Below are positions 55,695-64,000 of a DNA stretch of 64,000 bases, piece by piece (position 1 is the first letter of the stretch; each line of letters starts with the position of its first letter). A program made the translations under genes and the position numbers. Where the stretch lies: assembly GCF_000454545.1 (NCBI RefSeq), contig NZ_CM002139.1, positions 2,527,765 through 2,591,764 of the forward strand, given 5' to 3'. The notes beneath the pieces were generated by a model, which worked only from the letters and a program-made list of their open reading frames with translations, was not told where the DNA came from and did no database searches. The stretch comes from Xanthomonas cassavae CFBP 4642 (lineage in GTDB: Bacteria; Pseudomonadota; Gammaproteobacteria; Xanthomonadales; Xanthomonadaceae).

Positions 55695-56293
55695 CTGCCC
55701 AGGCCAATGCCGCGTATTTCGACAGTATCTACCAGCAGCAGGATCCCTTTGGCTATGGGACGCGTTGGTACGAGACGCGCAAACGCGACATCCTGTTGGC
55801 CACCTTGCCTCGCATCGGATTCGCCCGCGGCTGGGAACTGGGATGTTCCAACGGAGAAGCGACGCGCGGGCTGGCAGCCCGCTGTGAACGCTTGCTGGCA
55901 ACCGACATGTCTGCGGCTGCCGTGGAACAAGCCAAACAGCGCGTAGGCCAGCGCAGCAATGTCGAGATCGTGCAGGCCTGCCATCCGCAGCAATGGCCGG
56001 TTGGCAATTTCGATCTGATCGTACTGAGCGAGATCGGCTACTACCTTGTGGCCGTCGAACTTGATGACCTGATCGTGCGTCTGCAGGAGGCGCTCACGCC
56101 AGACGGACTACTGGTGGCCTGCCACTGGAAGCATCCGTTCGAGCAGGCGCAGCAGGATGGCTTCGCCGTGCATGCCTGCATCGCCCGGTTGCTCACCTTG
56201 CCCTTGAATTACCGCTACGAAGACAGTGATTTCCTGTTGGAGGCGTGGACGGCCCAGCCGCTGTCGGTGGCGCAACAGGAAGGTTTGCGGTGA
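55691..56293 (+). CDS. SAM-dependent methyltransferase, NodS-like
   Basis: 200 aa. The SAM motif is GWELGCSNGEATRGLA (about residues 46-61), followed by LLATDMSAAAVEQAK and FDLIVLSEIGYYL. The start YFDSIYQQQDPFGYGTRWYE is like NodS N-methyltransferases of Nod factor synthesis. With the PIG-L deacetylase before it and a glycosyltransferase after it, N-methylation of a deacetylated amino sugar is a reasonable guess. Confidence 0.87.
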   Translation: MTAQANAAYFDSIYQQQDPFGYGTRWYETRKRDILLATLPRIGFARGWELGCSNGEATRGLAARCERLLATDMSAAAVEQAKQRVGQRSNVEIVQACHPQQWPVGNFDLIVLSEIGYYLVAVELDDLIVRLQEALTPDGLLVACHWKHPFEQAQQDGFAVHACIARLLTLPLNYRYEDSDFLLEAWTAQPLSVAQQEGLR

Positions 56294-56958
56294 TTGCGGT
56301 CATCATCCCCGCACATAACGAGGCCGAGTGCATGGCCGCGTGCCTGACATCGGTCTTCCGTGCTGCAGCGCATCCCGAGCTGGATGAGCCGGTGGAGGTG
56401 ATCGTTGCGGTGGACCGCTGCACGGATGCCACCGCCGAGCTGGCGCTGGCGTTGGGCGCGCACGTGGTCGACGTCCCCATACCAGGCGGCGTGGGCATCG
56501 CGCGCGCCGCAGCCGCATCCCAGGCCATTGCGCTAGGTGCCGACTAGCTGGCCGTGACCGATGCCGACTCGCGCGTCCCCACCGATTGGCTGCTGGAACA
56601 ACGCCGCGCAGGCACGGGTGTGTTCTGCGGCGTGGTGGAAGTGGAGGACTGGCTGGACTATTCCGATGAGGTGCGCCACCGGTTCGAACAGACCCAGGCA
56701 ACCGGTGAAGGGCACGGACGCATTCACGGTGCCAACCTGGGGGTTCGCGCTGACTTGTATCAACAGTGCGGTGGATTCCCTGCGTTGACCTGCAGCGAAG
56801 ATGTTGCGTTGGTCCACGCGCTGCAGGCGATCAAGGCGTCCATCGCCTGGTCGCCACGCTCGGTGGTGTGGACCAGTGCGCGCAGGCACGCGCGCGCGCG
56901 CGGTGGCTTCTCCGACTTTTTGAAGCAGCTGGAAGCGTTGCCTTTTGTGCCGGCATAA
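56290..56958 (+). pseudogene. Family 2 glycosyltransferase with an internal amber codon
   Basis: 222 codons, GTG start overlapping the methyltransferase stop. GT2 motifs: VIIPAHNEAECM, EVIVAVDRCTDATAELA and the DxD-type VTDADSRV, then HGANLGVRADLYQQCGGFP. Codon 86 is TAG (56545-56547), between ALGAD and LAVTDADS, where Trp (TGG) would fit. The frame is otherwise clean. It is either a recent nonsense mutation or an error. Confidence 0.85.
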
Positions 56959-57253
56959 GAGGCGATGTAGCCAAGGTACGCCGGTCTTGAAAGAGCGATA
57001 TCGGTTGCCATACGTAGCTTGCGAATTGCACAGAAAGTCATTCGGATAGACTTTCATCGCCACCGCGTCCTCAAGGTTGCGGCGTAGCGGGGCAAGCAAC
57101 CGAGAAGGGAAATTTCCCTGTAACTGCCTGCGATTGAACAACGGCATCGCGCGCAACCACGCTTACCTGCGATAGACCGGCTTTCGACCTCATCTGCACG
57201 AGACGTGGACGAAGCGTACGCCACCATGCCGAACCCGCAGATCAAGGTGCGAC

Positions 57254-58615
57254 ATGGCCAAGCCAACTCTGTTCTTCCTGCATGCCCTCGGGGGCAGCCG
57301 GCATGAGTGGAGCAGTGTCATCGCGCAGCTTGGTGACCAGTTCGACTGTGCTGCCCTGGACATCCCCGGCTTCGGCGATGCGGCGGCGTTGGAGCATGTC
57401 GATACGCACGCGTTGGTCGACTGGTTCAGCGCTGCAATCATCGAGCGGCAACCGGCATGCTGGTTCGCGGTCGGGCACAGCATGGGCGGAAAGATCGCCA
57501 CGTTGACAGCGGCGCGCGCGCGCGATGGCGTGGCAGGCCTGGCCGGGTTGGCGGGCGTGGTGCTCGTTGCCGCATCGCCACCGGCGCCGGAACCCATGGA
57601 GGAATCGCGCCGCCGTACCATGCTGGGCTGGTTCGAATCGGGACAGCCCACGCATGCAGAGGCAGCACAGTTCGTGGATGCCAATTGCGCCTCGACGCTG
57701 CCGGATCAGCTTAGGGATGCCGCGATCAACGACGTTCTGCGTACCGCGCCCAGTGCGTGGAGTGCATGGCTCACACGCGCCAGTCGCGAAGACTGCACGG
57801 CGCAAGCCGCGTGCATCGGCGTACCGGCAATGATCGTGGCCGGTGGGCAGGATGGCGATCTGGGCGAGGCCGCGCAGCGGCGCTTGAATGCGCCGCACTA
57901 TGCGCAGGCGCAGCTTGCCATTGTAGCCGATGCCGCGCACCTGATCCCGTACGAGCAGCCACAGCAGCTGGCACGGTTGATCGCGGCACATGTGGAGCAC
58001 TGCAGGCCGCACTGCCTGCCCGAGGACTTCATCGCTTTGCTGAACTCCGGGCGCGTCATGCCGCGCATGCGCAAGACACTGCTCGCGCGGCACGCGGGCC
58101 CGCCTGCCACGGCCGACGGCGTGTTGAACCTGCGCCAGCTGGAGGTGCTGGCAGCAGTGGTCGCGCGCGTGCTGGATGGCGAAGGCGACCCGCGGCAGAT
58201 TGCGCGGCGCATCGATGTGCAGCTGGCAGCCGGCGCAGGCGATGGCTGGCGGCATGCGGATCTGCCGGCCGATCGCCTGGCAGTACCGCTGGGATTGGAT
58301 GTGCTCGATGGGCTGGCCGGCGGCTTTGCCGGACAGTCCGCCGCTGCCCAGGAGCGCTGGCTGCAGGAGATTGCGCACGCGGCGATAGGCGACACCTCGG
58401 CGCATGGGCTGGATGCCGCCCAGCTGGCGCACTGGTTCGAGGACGTGCGTGCCGAGACGGTCCGCATCTGGACCAGTCTTCCCGCCACGATGGCTGCGCT
58501 GGGCTACGACGGGTTTGCTGTTGGACATGTGGGAACCGGGGGCGTGGGCTACGAAGAAACCGCCGCGGATCGGCATGAACCCTGGCAACTCCACGCCTCC
58601 GGAGCCGACCGATGA
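57254..58615 (+). CDS. Alpha/beta hydrolase fused to a gluconate-dehydrogenase subunit-3-like domain
   Basis: 453 aa. Residues 1-265 form an alpha/beta hydrolase: nucleophile S76 in GHSMGG, Asp region GGQDGDL and His in DAAHLIPYEQP. Residues about 275-440 resemble the small subunit 3 of gluconate 2-dehydrogenase (LNLRQLEVLAAVVARVLDGE, WFEDVRAETVRIWTS), which normally is a separate protein. The GMC oxidoreductase follows with a four-base overlap, so this domain probably binds it. Ribosome site AAGGTG. Confidence 0.8.
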   Translation: MAKPTLFFLHALGGSRHEWSSVIAQLGDQFDCAALDIPGFGDAAALEHVDTHALVDWFSAAIIERQPACWFAVGHSMGGKIATLTAARARDGVAGLAGLAGVVLVAASPPAPEPMEESRRRTMLGWFESGQPTHAEAAQFVDANCASTLPDQLRDAAINDVLRTAPSAWSAWLTRASREDCTAQAACIGVPAMIVAGGQDGDLGEAAQRRLNAPHYAQAQLAIVADAAHLIPYEQPQQLARLIAAHVEHCRPHCLPEDFIALLNSGRVMPRMRKTLLARHAGPPATADGVLNLRQLEVLAAVVARVLDGEGDPRQIARRIDVQLAAGAGDGWRHADLPADRLAVPLGLDVLDGLAGGFAGQSAAAQERWLQEIAHAAIGDTSAHGLDAAQLAHWFEDVRAETVRIWTSLPATMAALGYDGFAVGHVGTGGVGYEETAADRHEPWQLHASGADR

Positions 58616-60138
58616 AGGCTGCTGGTACGCAGAATGTTGTCGATGCAGTCGTGATCGGCAGCGGTGCTGGCGGTGGCCCCCTGGCCGCGCGGCTGGCGCA
58701 GGCCGGCGTTTCGGTAGTGGTGCTGGAGGCGGGCGCGGCGTTCACGCCGCAGTCCCACATCCCCGACGAATTGACCACCGGCATCTACTGGATGGACGAG
58801 CGCCTGAGCGGTGGACAGACGCCGACCGCGTTCGGGCCGAATAACTCCGGATCCGGGCTTGGCGGCTCCACGCTACACTGGGGCGCGTTTTGCCCACGAC
58901 CGGACCGGCGCGACCTCACGCTGTTCACTCAAACCGGCCAGGGCGCCGACTGGCCGATCCCGCACCAGGAATTGCTGTCCTACATTTGTCGCGTCGAAGC
59001 GTTTATCGGCGTCTCCGGTCCCGCGCATTACCCGTGGGATCCGCAGCGGAGCTACGCCTATTCACCGCCACAACGCAACGCGTCGGCCGCGGCCATGGAG
59101 CGCGGCTGCCGCGCTCTCGGTATCAGCGCGACCGATGCGCCCGCTGCACTGGTCAGCCGCCCTCACCAGCAGCCGCACTGGGGCCTGCGCGGGGCCTGCA
59201 ACAATTGTGGCGCCTGTCACCAGGGTTGCAGCAATGCGGCCAAGGTCAGCGTCGATACCACCTGGCTTCCGCTCGCAAAAGCGTGCGGCGCGCAACTGCG
59301 CAGCGACAGCCGCGTGATCGATCTGGAACGCGATGGCCGCGGTGCGCTGACCGCAGTGATCTATCGCCAGCATGGGCATGAGTATCGCCAGCGATGCAGC
59401 AACGTCTTCCTGTGTGCTGGCGGGGTAGAGACGCCGCGCCTGCTGCTCAACCTTCGGTTGGCCAATTCCAGCGGACAGGTAGGGTGCAATTTCATGGCGC
59501 ATGTGGCTACCCAGGTCTGGGGCGAATTCGACGCCGACATGCGCATGAACCGGGGATACCCTTCCTCGCTGATGACCGAGGACATGCTTCGCCCGGCCGA
59601 TGCCGATTTCATCGGCGGCTATCTGGTGCAGAGCCTGGGCGTGCAGCCGGTCACGCTGGCCAACACGCTGGCACGCGGCGCCGGCCTGTGGGGCAGGCAG
59701 CTGATCGCCACCATGCGGCGCTACAACCGTCTGGCCGGTATCGGCATCAATGGCGAATGCCTGCCGCAGGATGGCAACCGGCTGACGCTGTCTGACGAGC
59801 AGGACGCCTTCGGGCAGCGCAAGGCGCGTATCGATTTCAGCTACGGGCCGAACGAGCAGGCCATCGATGCCCACGCGCGCGCCGTGCTGCAGGAAATCTG
59901 GCGCGCCGCTGGCGCCCGCAACGTCTTCGCGGCCGCACGCTCGGCGCACACGCTGGGGACCTGCCGGATGGGCACCAATCCCGCGCAAGCCGTGGTCGAT
60001 CCCGACGGCCGCGCCTTCGATGTGCCGAACCTCTACGTGTGCGACAACTCGATCTTTCCCAGCGCACTGGCGGCCAATCCGGCGCTGACGCAAATGGCGC
60101 TGGGGCTGCGTACTGCAGAACGTTTCCTCGCGCGCTAG
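58612..60138 (+). CDS. GMC-family oxidoreductase
   Basis: 508 aa FAD enzyme. FAD motif VVIGSGAGGGPLAARLAQAG (13-32). A cysteine cluster CNNCGACHQGC (C196, C199, C202, C206) could bind an iron-sulfur centre. The catalytic histidine is in SAHTLGTCRMG and the conserved Asn in ANPALTQMA. Overlaps the preceding gene (ATGA). Similar to gluconate dehydrogenase large subunits; no signal peptide visible. Confidence 0.88.
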   Translation: MKAAGTQNVVDAVVIGSGAGGGPLAARLAQAGVSVVVLEAGAAFTPQSHIPDELTTGIYWMDERLSGGQTPTAFGPNNSGSGLGGSTLHWGAFCPRPDRRDLTLFTQTGQGADWPIPHQELLSYICRVEAFIGVSGPAHYPWDPQRSYAYSPPQRNASAAAMERGCRALGISATDAPAALVSRPHQQPHWGLRGACNNCGACHQGCSNAAKVSVDTTWLPLAKACGAQLRSDSRVIDLERDGRGALTAVIYRQHGHEYRQRCSNVFLCAGGVETPRLLLNLRLANSSGQVGCNFMAHVATQVWGEFDADMRMNRGYPSSLMTEDMLRPADADFIGGYLVQSLGVQPVTLANTLARGAGLWGRQLIATMRRYNRLAGIGINGECLPQDGNRLTLSDEQDAFGQRKARIDFSYGPNEQAIDAHARAVLQEIWRAAGARNVFAAARSAHTLGTCRMGTNPAQAVVDPDGRAFDVPNLYVCDNSIFPSALAANPALTQMALGLRTAERFLAR

Positions 60139-60181
60139 CGGCGTGCGCGCCGCCACGACCTTCAGCTACCAGGAGCTCGAC

Positions 60182-60463
60182 ATGGATCTCGGAATCAACC
60201 AGCGCATCGCCCTCGTCTGCGGCGGCGACTCCGGCATGGGCAAGGAGACCGCTCGCCAGCTGCTCGAAGCAGGCGTCCGCGTGGCGATCACCGATCTTCC
60301 CGATGGCACACTCGACCAGGCACTGGTCGAATTGTCCGGCCTGGGAGAGATCATCGCCATCGAAGGCGATGTGACGCGCGAACAGGACGTCACCGCCATC
60401 TGGGCGCAGGTGCGCGAACAGCTGGGTGAGCCGGACATCTACATCAATGCGGCCGGCGTCACC
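60182..60463 (+). pseudogene. Short-chain dehydrogenase, truncated by rearrangement
   Basis: A good start (AGGAG before ATG) and a Rossmann fold (ALVCGGDSGMGKETARQLLE; IAIEGDVTREQDV; DIYINAAGVTG) break off at about 60463, before the catalytic Ser-Tyr-Lys. The sequence after the break belongs to a minus-strand remnant. Confidence 0.8.
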
Positions 60464-60469
60464 GGAAGG

Positions 60470-61280
60470 CGAAAGCACGGCAAGGCGCGCGTACCGGTTT
60501 CTGCATGTTTTCGCAGGCGCAGCCACTGCGCCCCGCTTGCACGCCCGGGCTCGCGCAGCGCGTGGGATGGAGCCGTCGGCATCCACAACCAGCGTGCTGG
60601 CCGCATCGGGCCGGGACGTCGCCACCGCGGCAACAATGGTCCGGAACGTCTCGTCCTGCGGGCCAGATGCGTGCAACGCCGCCAGCCGGCATCAGCGCAA
60701 GCCGGGCGCTTGGCAGGTGCATCCAGCGCGCCAGTCGCGCCAGCCCATACTCGATTTCCCCGTCCAGGCGCCGGCGTGCCTGCGTGACGGCATCGCTGGT
60801 GGTATCCAGGCTCAGGCGATGCACGGCGCTGGTCGGCAGGCTGGCGGCACGGCCGGCGCTGGTCTTGCCGCCCTGCAGGATTGGGCGCTTGCTTTCGCTT
60901 CAGAAATACGCCAGCGAATTGGACAGCAGCGAATTCTGCGACTTGAACACCTCCAGTTGCAGCGACTTTGCCTCGTAGCTCGACTCCAGGTCTTCAATCG
61001 CCTGCAGCAGCGGCGGCTCGTCGCTGGCGAGATGCCGCAGGTGCTGCAGCGTGGCGCGTGCGCGCAGATCGCCGGCTACCAACGAGTCGTCATCGCGCAG
61101 CAGGCTGACGCGTGCCTTCAGTACATCGTAGTCAATGCCGGTATCGACCAACGCCAGTGCGTCCAGCGCATCCACCGCGGGTCCATAACGCCGCGTATCG
61201 CAGTCGAGCGAGCCCATGAACAGGCTGAAAAAGATCAGCCCCGCCAGTAACAGCGCGCTGAGGATCGCTGCCCATTTCAA
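60470..61280 (-). pseudogene. DAHL-domain (VirA-like) sensor remnant
   Basis: Begins at 61280 with a membrane anchor (MKWAAILSALLLAGLIFFSL) and a DAHL-like helical sensor region (LRDDDSLVAGDLRARATLQH; LQLEVFKSQNSLLSNSLAYF), then a stop at about 60900. The following DNA keeps similar coding on this strand in changing frames (RLSLDTTSDAVTQARRRLDG; VAAVATSRPDAASTLVVDAD) down to the SDR junction. The kinase part is gone. Confidence 0.6.
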
Positions 61281-61327
61281 TGATCGGGCGTCGTCACTGG
61301 CCGGCCCTGGTAGGTGCCGGTCGGGGT

Positions 61328-61590
61328 CTACAGGAACGCGGCAATATCCGCCACCTCCGCCGCCTCCAGGGTCACGCCGAGCTGTGCGGTGCCCATCGCC
61401 TTGATGGCCTCGGGCAGCGTCGCTGCGCTGCCGTCGTGGAAGTAGGGCGCGGTGGTGGCAAGGTTGCGCAAGCTGGAAACGCGCAGCACCGGCCTGCCAT
61501 CCTGCGTTGCCGGCACGAAGATGCCGCTACGCTGGAACAGGTTGCCTCCTACAGTGGCGCCCTGGTGACAGGATAGGAATCGGCTCGCCC
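61328..61590 (-). pseudogene. Cytochrome c peroxidase (MauG-like), C-terminal remnant
   Basis: LSCHQGATVGGNLFQRSGIF, LRVSSLRNLATTAPYFHDGS and AEVADIAAFL form the C-terminal heme domain of a di-heme peroxidase. The first cysteine of CxxCH and all upstream sequence are missing, so the break runs through the heme motif. It lies just upstream of the sensor remnant, in the same direction. Confidence 0.7.
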
Positions 61591-61771
61591 CACCGCGTTT
61601 GCGTTTCAAAAGCGCGCGGGCGCGTGAGGGGATGCCGTCGGACCGTCACACCCACGCAGCATGCTTGGAGGTGCATGCAGGGGTTCAGCCGACATGCGTG
61701 TAAAAATAGCTCACAAGATCGGATTTCATCCATTGCATCAGTGAGTTAGCGGATATTTTGGCGCACCAAAA

Positions 61772-63922
61772 CTACCCTACCAATGCCAGTTCAGTCTCAT
61801 ACGGTTCCGGGACCGCCTCCACATCAATCAGGTAATCCCCGAAGCGGTTTACATGGCTGGTCACGTACGGGCTGAGGAACGCCACGTCCTCCCGCGTGAT
61901 CTTCCATCCCTGCCGCATCAGAGACGTCATGATTCGGGTCTGTTCGACCACGTTGTAGAAGATGACGGCATTGGAGACTAGGTCGTTGTATTGGACGGCC
62001 TTCTCCTGCTCAACGGGGTCATTGTCGGCAATCACCCCTTCCCCGCCGAAGAAGAAATATTTCGCGAAGCCGTTGTAGGCCTCCACCTTGTTCGTCGAGG
62101 CGGTGATCTGCTCGCGCAGCTCGCGGTTGGAGATGTACTGCAGCAGGAACAAGGTGCGCACGGCCGAACCGAGCGCCTTGAAGGCCTGGTACAGCCGGTT
62201 CTTGCGGCTGTAGTTGCCCAGCTTGCGCATCAGCGTCGAAGCCGCGATCTTGCCGGTCTTGATTGAGAGCACGACCTGCATCAGGTCTTTCCAGTGGGTC
62301 TCGATCAGATCCCAGTCGACAGTGTCGCGGAACAGCGCATCGATGTGTTCGTAACGAATGTCCTCATCGGGACGGAAGAACTTGTATTCGCGCCAGTTGC
62401 GGATGCGCGGCATCAGCTGGATGCCCAGCAGATGCGAAAGGCCGAACACCGGCAGCGACTGCCCCTGCGTGTCGGCGTGGACGGTGTCAGGCTGGATGTC
62501 GGAGGTGTTCTTCAGCAGGCCATCGATGATGTAGACCGCCTCCCAGACACCGCACGGAATGAAGTGGCTGAACAGCGCGACGTACGTATCGGACACGTGG
62601 TGATAGGCGATGCCGCCGTAGCCGCCATAGCGGATGTGGTACGAAGCGAGCAGATTCTGGTCGTAGAGGTCGTACTTGGTGCCGTCGGCGGCTGCGCTCT
62701 TGCCATCGCCCCAGCATTTGGGGATCTGCAGGCCGGCGTAGCTGTTGATGATGTCCCGACAGGCCGCCGCCAGTTTGTTGGCATCCACATGCCGGCGGTT
62801 GACGAACGACAGCATGTGTGCCGAGACGGCGCCACGCAGGTGTCGGGCAGCCTGGGCCGGTCCGAGGTTGCAACCATAGGTGAAGGCGGTGAGGACGTAG
62901 CGCTCGGTCGGTTGCTCGATCTTGGCGTCCGAGCCGGATAGAGGACCGAAGTGCCGGGGCCAGCGCGTCCAGTGGGCCACATCGCACAGGATCTCGATGA
63001 CGCTGCGTTCGCGCATGCGCTCTAGGATGGCGGTTTCCAGGGTACGGGCTCCGCAGCTCATCTCCTTGGCCTTGCTGCGCTTGAGTACCGGAATGCCATC
63101 CTCGCCGATGACCACTTGGCCGTTCTCCAGATAGCCCTGATCGGTCAGCTCGGCGACCTGCGTCAGGCGCGATTGCAAGGCATTGACGACGCCCACGGCT
63201 GTGGCCGGCAGCCGCACCTGCTTGCAGTAATCCTTCAACAGAGGTTCGCACTGGTCCCACGGAAGCAATTGCTCGCGGTAGTCGGCGTAGGTTTCCGATC
63301 CGCGCACAGCCACGTCGCCCGATTTCTGTTCGTTGGCGAGCGACGAGAACACGCAGACCTCGAACAGGCGCCGGTGGATGCGCTCCTCGCCGCCCACTTC
63401 GGTGCGATGGACGATGGTCTTGCGCCAGATCTGGGTGGTGAATGCCAGATCGACCGCTTCGTCCAACCAATTGCTGCGGCTTCGTTCCTGCGTCAGGATC
63501 AGCTCGATCGCGTTGACCAGTGAACGATCCTCTGTGGTCGTGGCCAAGTCGAGCATTCGCACCATCCGTAGGATCGTGGCGCGGTGACTCTTGTAAAACG
63601 GCCACAGCAGCGGCAAGTAGTTGTCGCCACTGTGCGCCGTGATGGCATTGCAGTCGGCCTGCAGAGTCTGCACGCCGCCGTGATTGTCAACTAGGCGACG
63701 AATTTCACGCCCCGCCGCGGTGTCGCTCGTATGACTGTCGAGGAGGCGGGCTACATCCGACATCGTCGCCACAATTGCCTCGGTATTTTCGCGATAGCGT
63801 GCCCTCAGCCGCTCCAATTCCTCTCGGCCCCGGTTGTGGATGTTCCCCATGCGTTTGATGAACATCTCCGCGAGATCGTCGCGCGTCTGGACCCGGGCCC
63901 GGTGGATCCGACGTCCCCCCAT
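61772..63922 (-). CDS. tnpA: Tn3-family transposase TnpA (N-terminal part missing)
   Basis: 716 aa, against about 1000 in the family. It covers the middle and catalytic parts. DDE residues are visible: Asp in SAAADGTKYD, Asp in TVHADTQGQSLPVF and Glu in STNKVEAYNGFAKY. In the same frame upstream a TAA (63941-63943) separates it from further codons at the window edge, so the gene is either interrupted by a nonsense codon or truncated. Remnants of host genes lie directly to its left. Confidence 0.88.
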   Translation of the reverse strand: MGGRRIHRARVQTRDDLAEMFIKRMGNIHNRGREELERLRARYRENTEAIVATMSDVARLLDSHTSDTAAGREIRRLVDNHGGVQTLQADCNAITAHSGDNYLPLLWPFYKSHRATILRMVRMLDLATTTEDRSLVNAIELILTQERSRSNWLDEAVDLAFTTQIWRKTIVHRTEVGGEERIHRRLFEVCVFSSLANEQKSGDVAVRGSETYADYREQLLPWDQCEPLLKDYCKQVRLPATAVGVVNALQSRLTQVAELTDQGYLENGQVVIGEDGIPVLKRSKAKEMSCGARTLETAILERMRERSVIEILCDVAHWTRWPRHFGPLSGSDAKIEQPTERYVLTAFTYGCNLGPAQAARHLRGAVSAHMLSFVNRRHVDANKLAAACRDIINSYAGLQIPKCWGDGKSAAADGTKYDLYDQNLLASYHIRYGGYGGIAYHHVSDTYVALFSHFIPCGVWEAVYIIDGLLKNTSDIQPDTVHADTQGQSLPVFGLSHLLGIQLMPRIRNWREYKFFRPDEDIRYEHIDALFRDTVDWDLIETHWKDLMQVVLSIKTGKIAASTLMRKLGNYSRKNRLYQAFKALGSAVRTLFLLQYISNRELREQITASTNKVEAYNGFAKYFFFGGEGVIADNDPVEQEKAVQYNDLVSNAVIFYNVVEQTRIMTSLMRQGWKITREDVAFLSPYVTSHVNRFGDYLIDVEAVPEPYETELALVG

Positions 63923-63943
63923 CCTGAGTAGCAGTCGGGTTTA

Positions 63944-64000
63944 GAGTCCGGGGTTGATGATATCGCTGTTGGCCAGGTGCTGGGCATAGGCCGTCGGCGT
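63944..64000 (-). other. End of an open frame entering from outside the window
   Basis: 19 codons (TPTAYAQHLANSDIINPGL) in frame with the transposase end at TAA. This may be the N-terminal part of the same tnpA, or another gene of the transposon. Confidence 0.35.

Noticed and set aside
1-64000. CRISPR arrays, rRNA and tRNA genes
   Set aside because: Read for regular short repeats with unique spacers and for conserved RNA sequences; none seen.

Overview
This is a GC-rich chromosomal segment that looks like Xanthomonas (Xanthomonadaceae). The reasons are the housekeeping order ndk-rlmN-pilF-rodZ-yfgM-bamB-der, the characteristic GGGATTCGGGATT intergenic repeats, an ESPR-type autotransporter remnant, and IS5, IS30 and Tn3 elements. 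No rRNA, tRNA or CRISPR array is visible. The genus call is inference from gene content, not from a database match.

Layout. 1-4.6 kb: a TetR regulator with a perfect PsrA-like operator heads a minus-strand beta-oxidation operon (FadN-like bifunctional enzyme, then thiolase). 4.7-11.4 kb: conserved core genes (ndk, rlmN, pilF, a rodZ-like gene, yfgM, bamB, der), mostly overlapping or closely spaced. 11.6-18.8 kb: molybdenum-cofactor genes (two moeA paralogs, a rhodanese-MoeB fusion, mobA), with an exonuclease III that carries a histone-H1-like basic tail placed among them. 18.9-30.0 kb: nitrate assimilation, made up of a siroheme synthase with a truncated methyltransferase half, NasT (ANTAR antiterminator), NasS (nitrate sensor), then transporter, NirB, NirD, NasA nitrate reductase and a stand-alone uroporphyrinogen methyltransferase. 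The Mo-cofactor and siroheme genes supply cofactors for NasA and NirB.

The best signal in the window is the control region of that operon (about 21,995-22,310). It holds an NtrC-like box, a sigma-54 promoter, two stem-loops that both carry the hexaloop AACGGC (the ANTAR pattern with A at 1 and G at 4), then a strong terminator just before the transporter gene. The sequence therefore encodes a two-stage switch: nitrogen status starts transcription, and nitrate lets NasT carry it past the terminator. Two more sigma-54 promoters precede a KGG-repeat stress protein (30,606) and an AraC/FeaR-type regulator (51,448).

30-53 kb: accessory genes: a metallocarboxypeptidase, a GAF-EAL protein, a broken autotransporter hit by nested IS5 and IS30 copies, a LytS/LytTR-like two-component pair, a serine beta-lactamase-like hydrolase, a DUF2231-sugar dehydrogenase pair, an OMP-MFS-amidase operon with an AraC regulator, and a decaying amine-oxidase/cupin locus.

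53.9-60.5 kb: a tightly coupled unit of acyl-CoA dehydrogenase-like, PIG-L deacetylase, NodS-like methyltransferase and family 2 glycosyltransferase genes, then an alpha/beta hydrolase fused to a gluconate-dehydrogenase subunit-3-like domain, a GMC oxidoreductase and an SDR. This is the best candidate for an undescribed metabolic system, but the glycosyltransferase has an amber codon and the SDR is cut off. 60.5-64 kb: remnants of a sensor kinase and a cytochrome c peroxidase next to a Tn3-family transposase. Intact core genes on the left and many broken genes on the right suggest recent decay driven by mobile elements.
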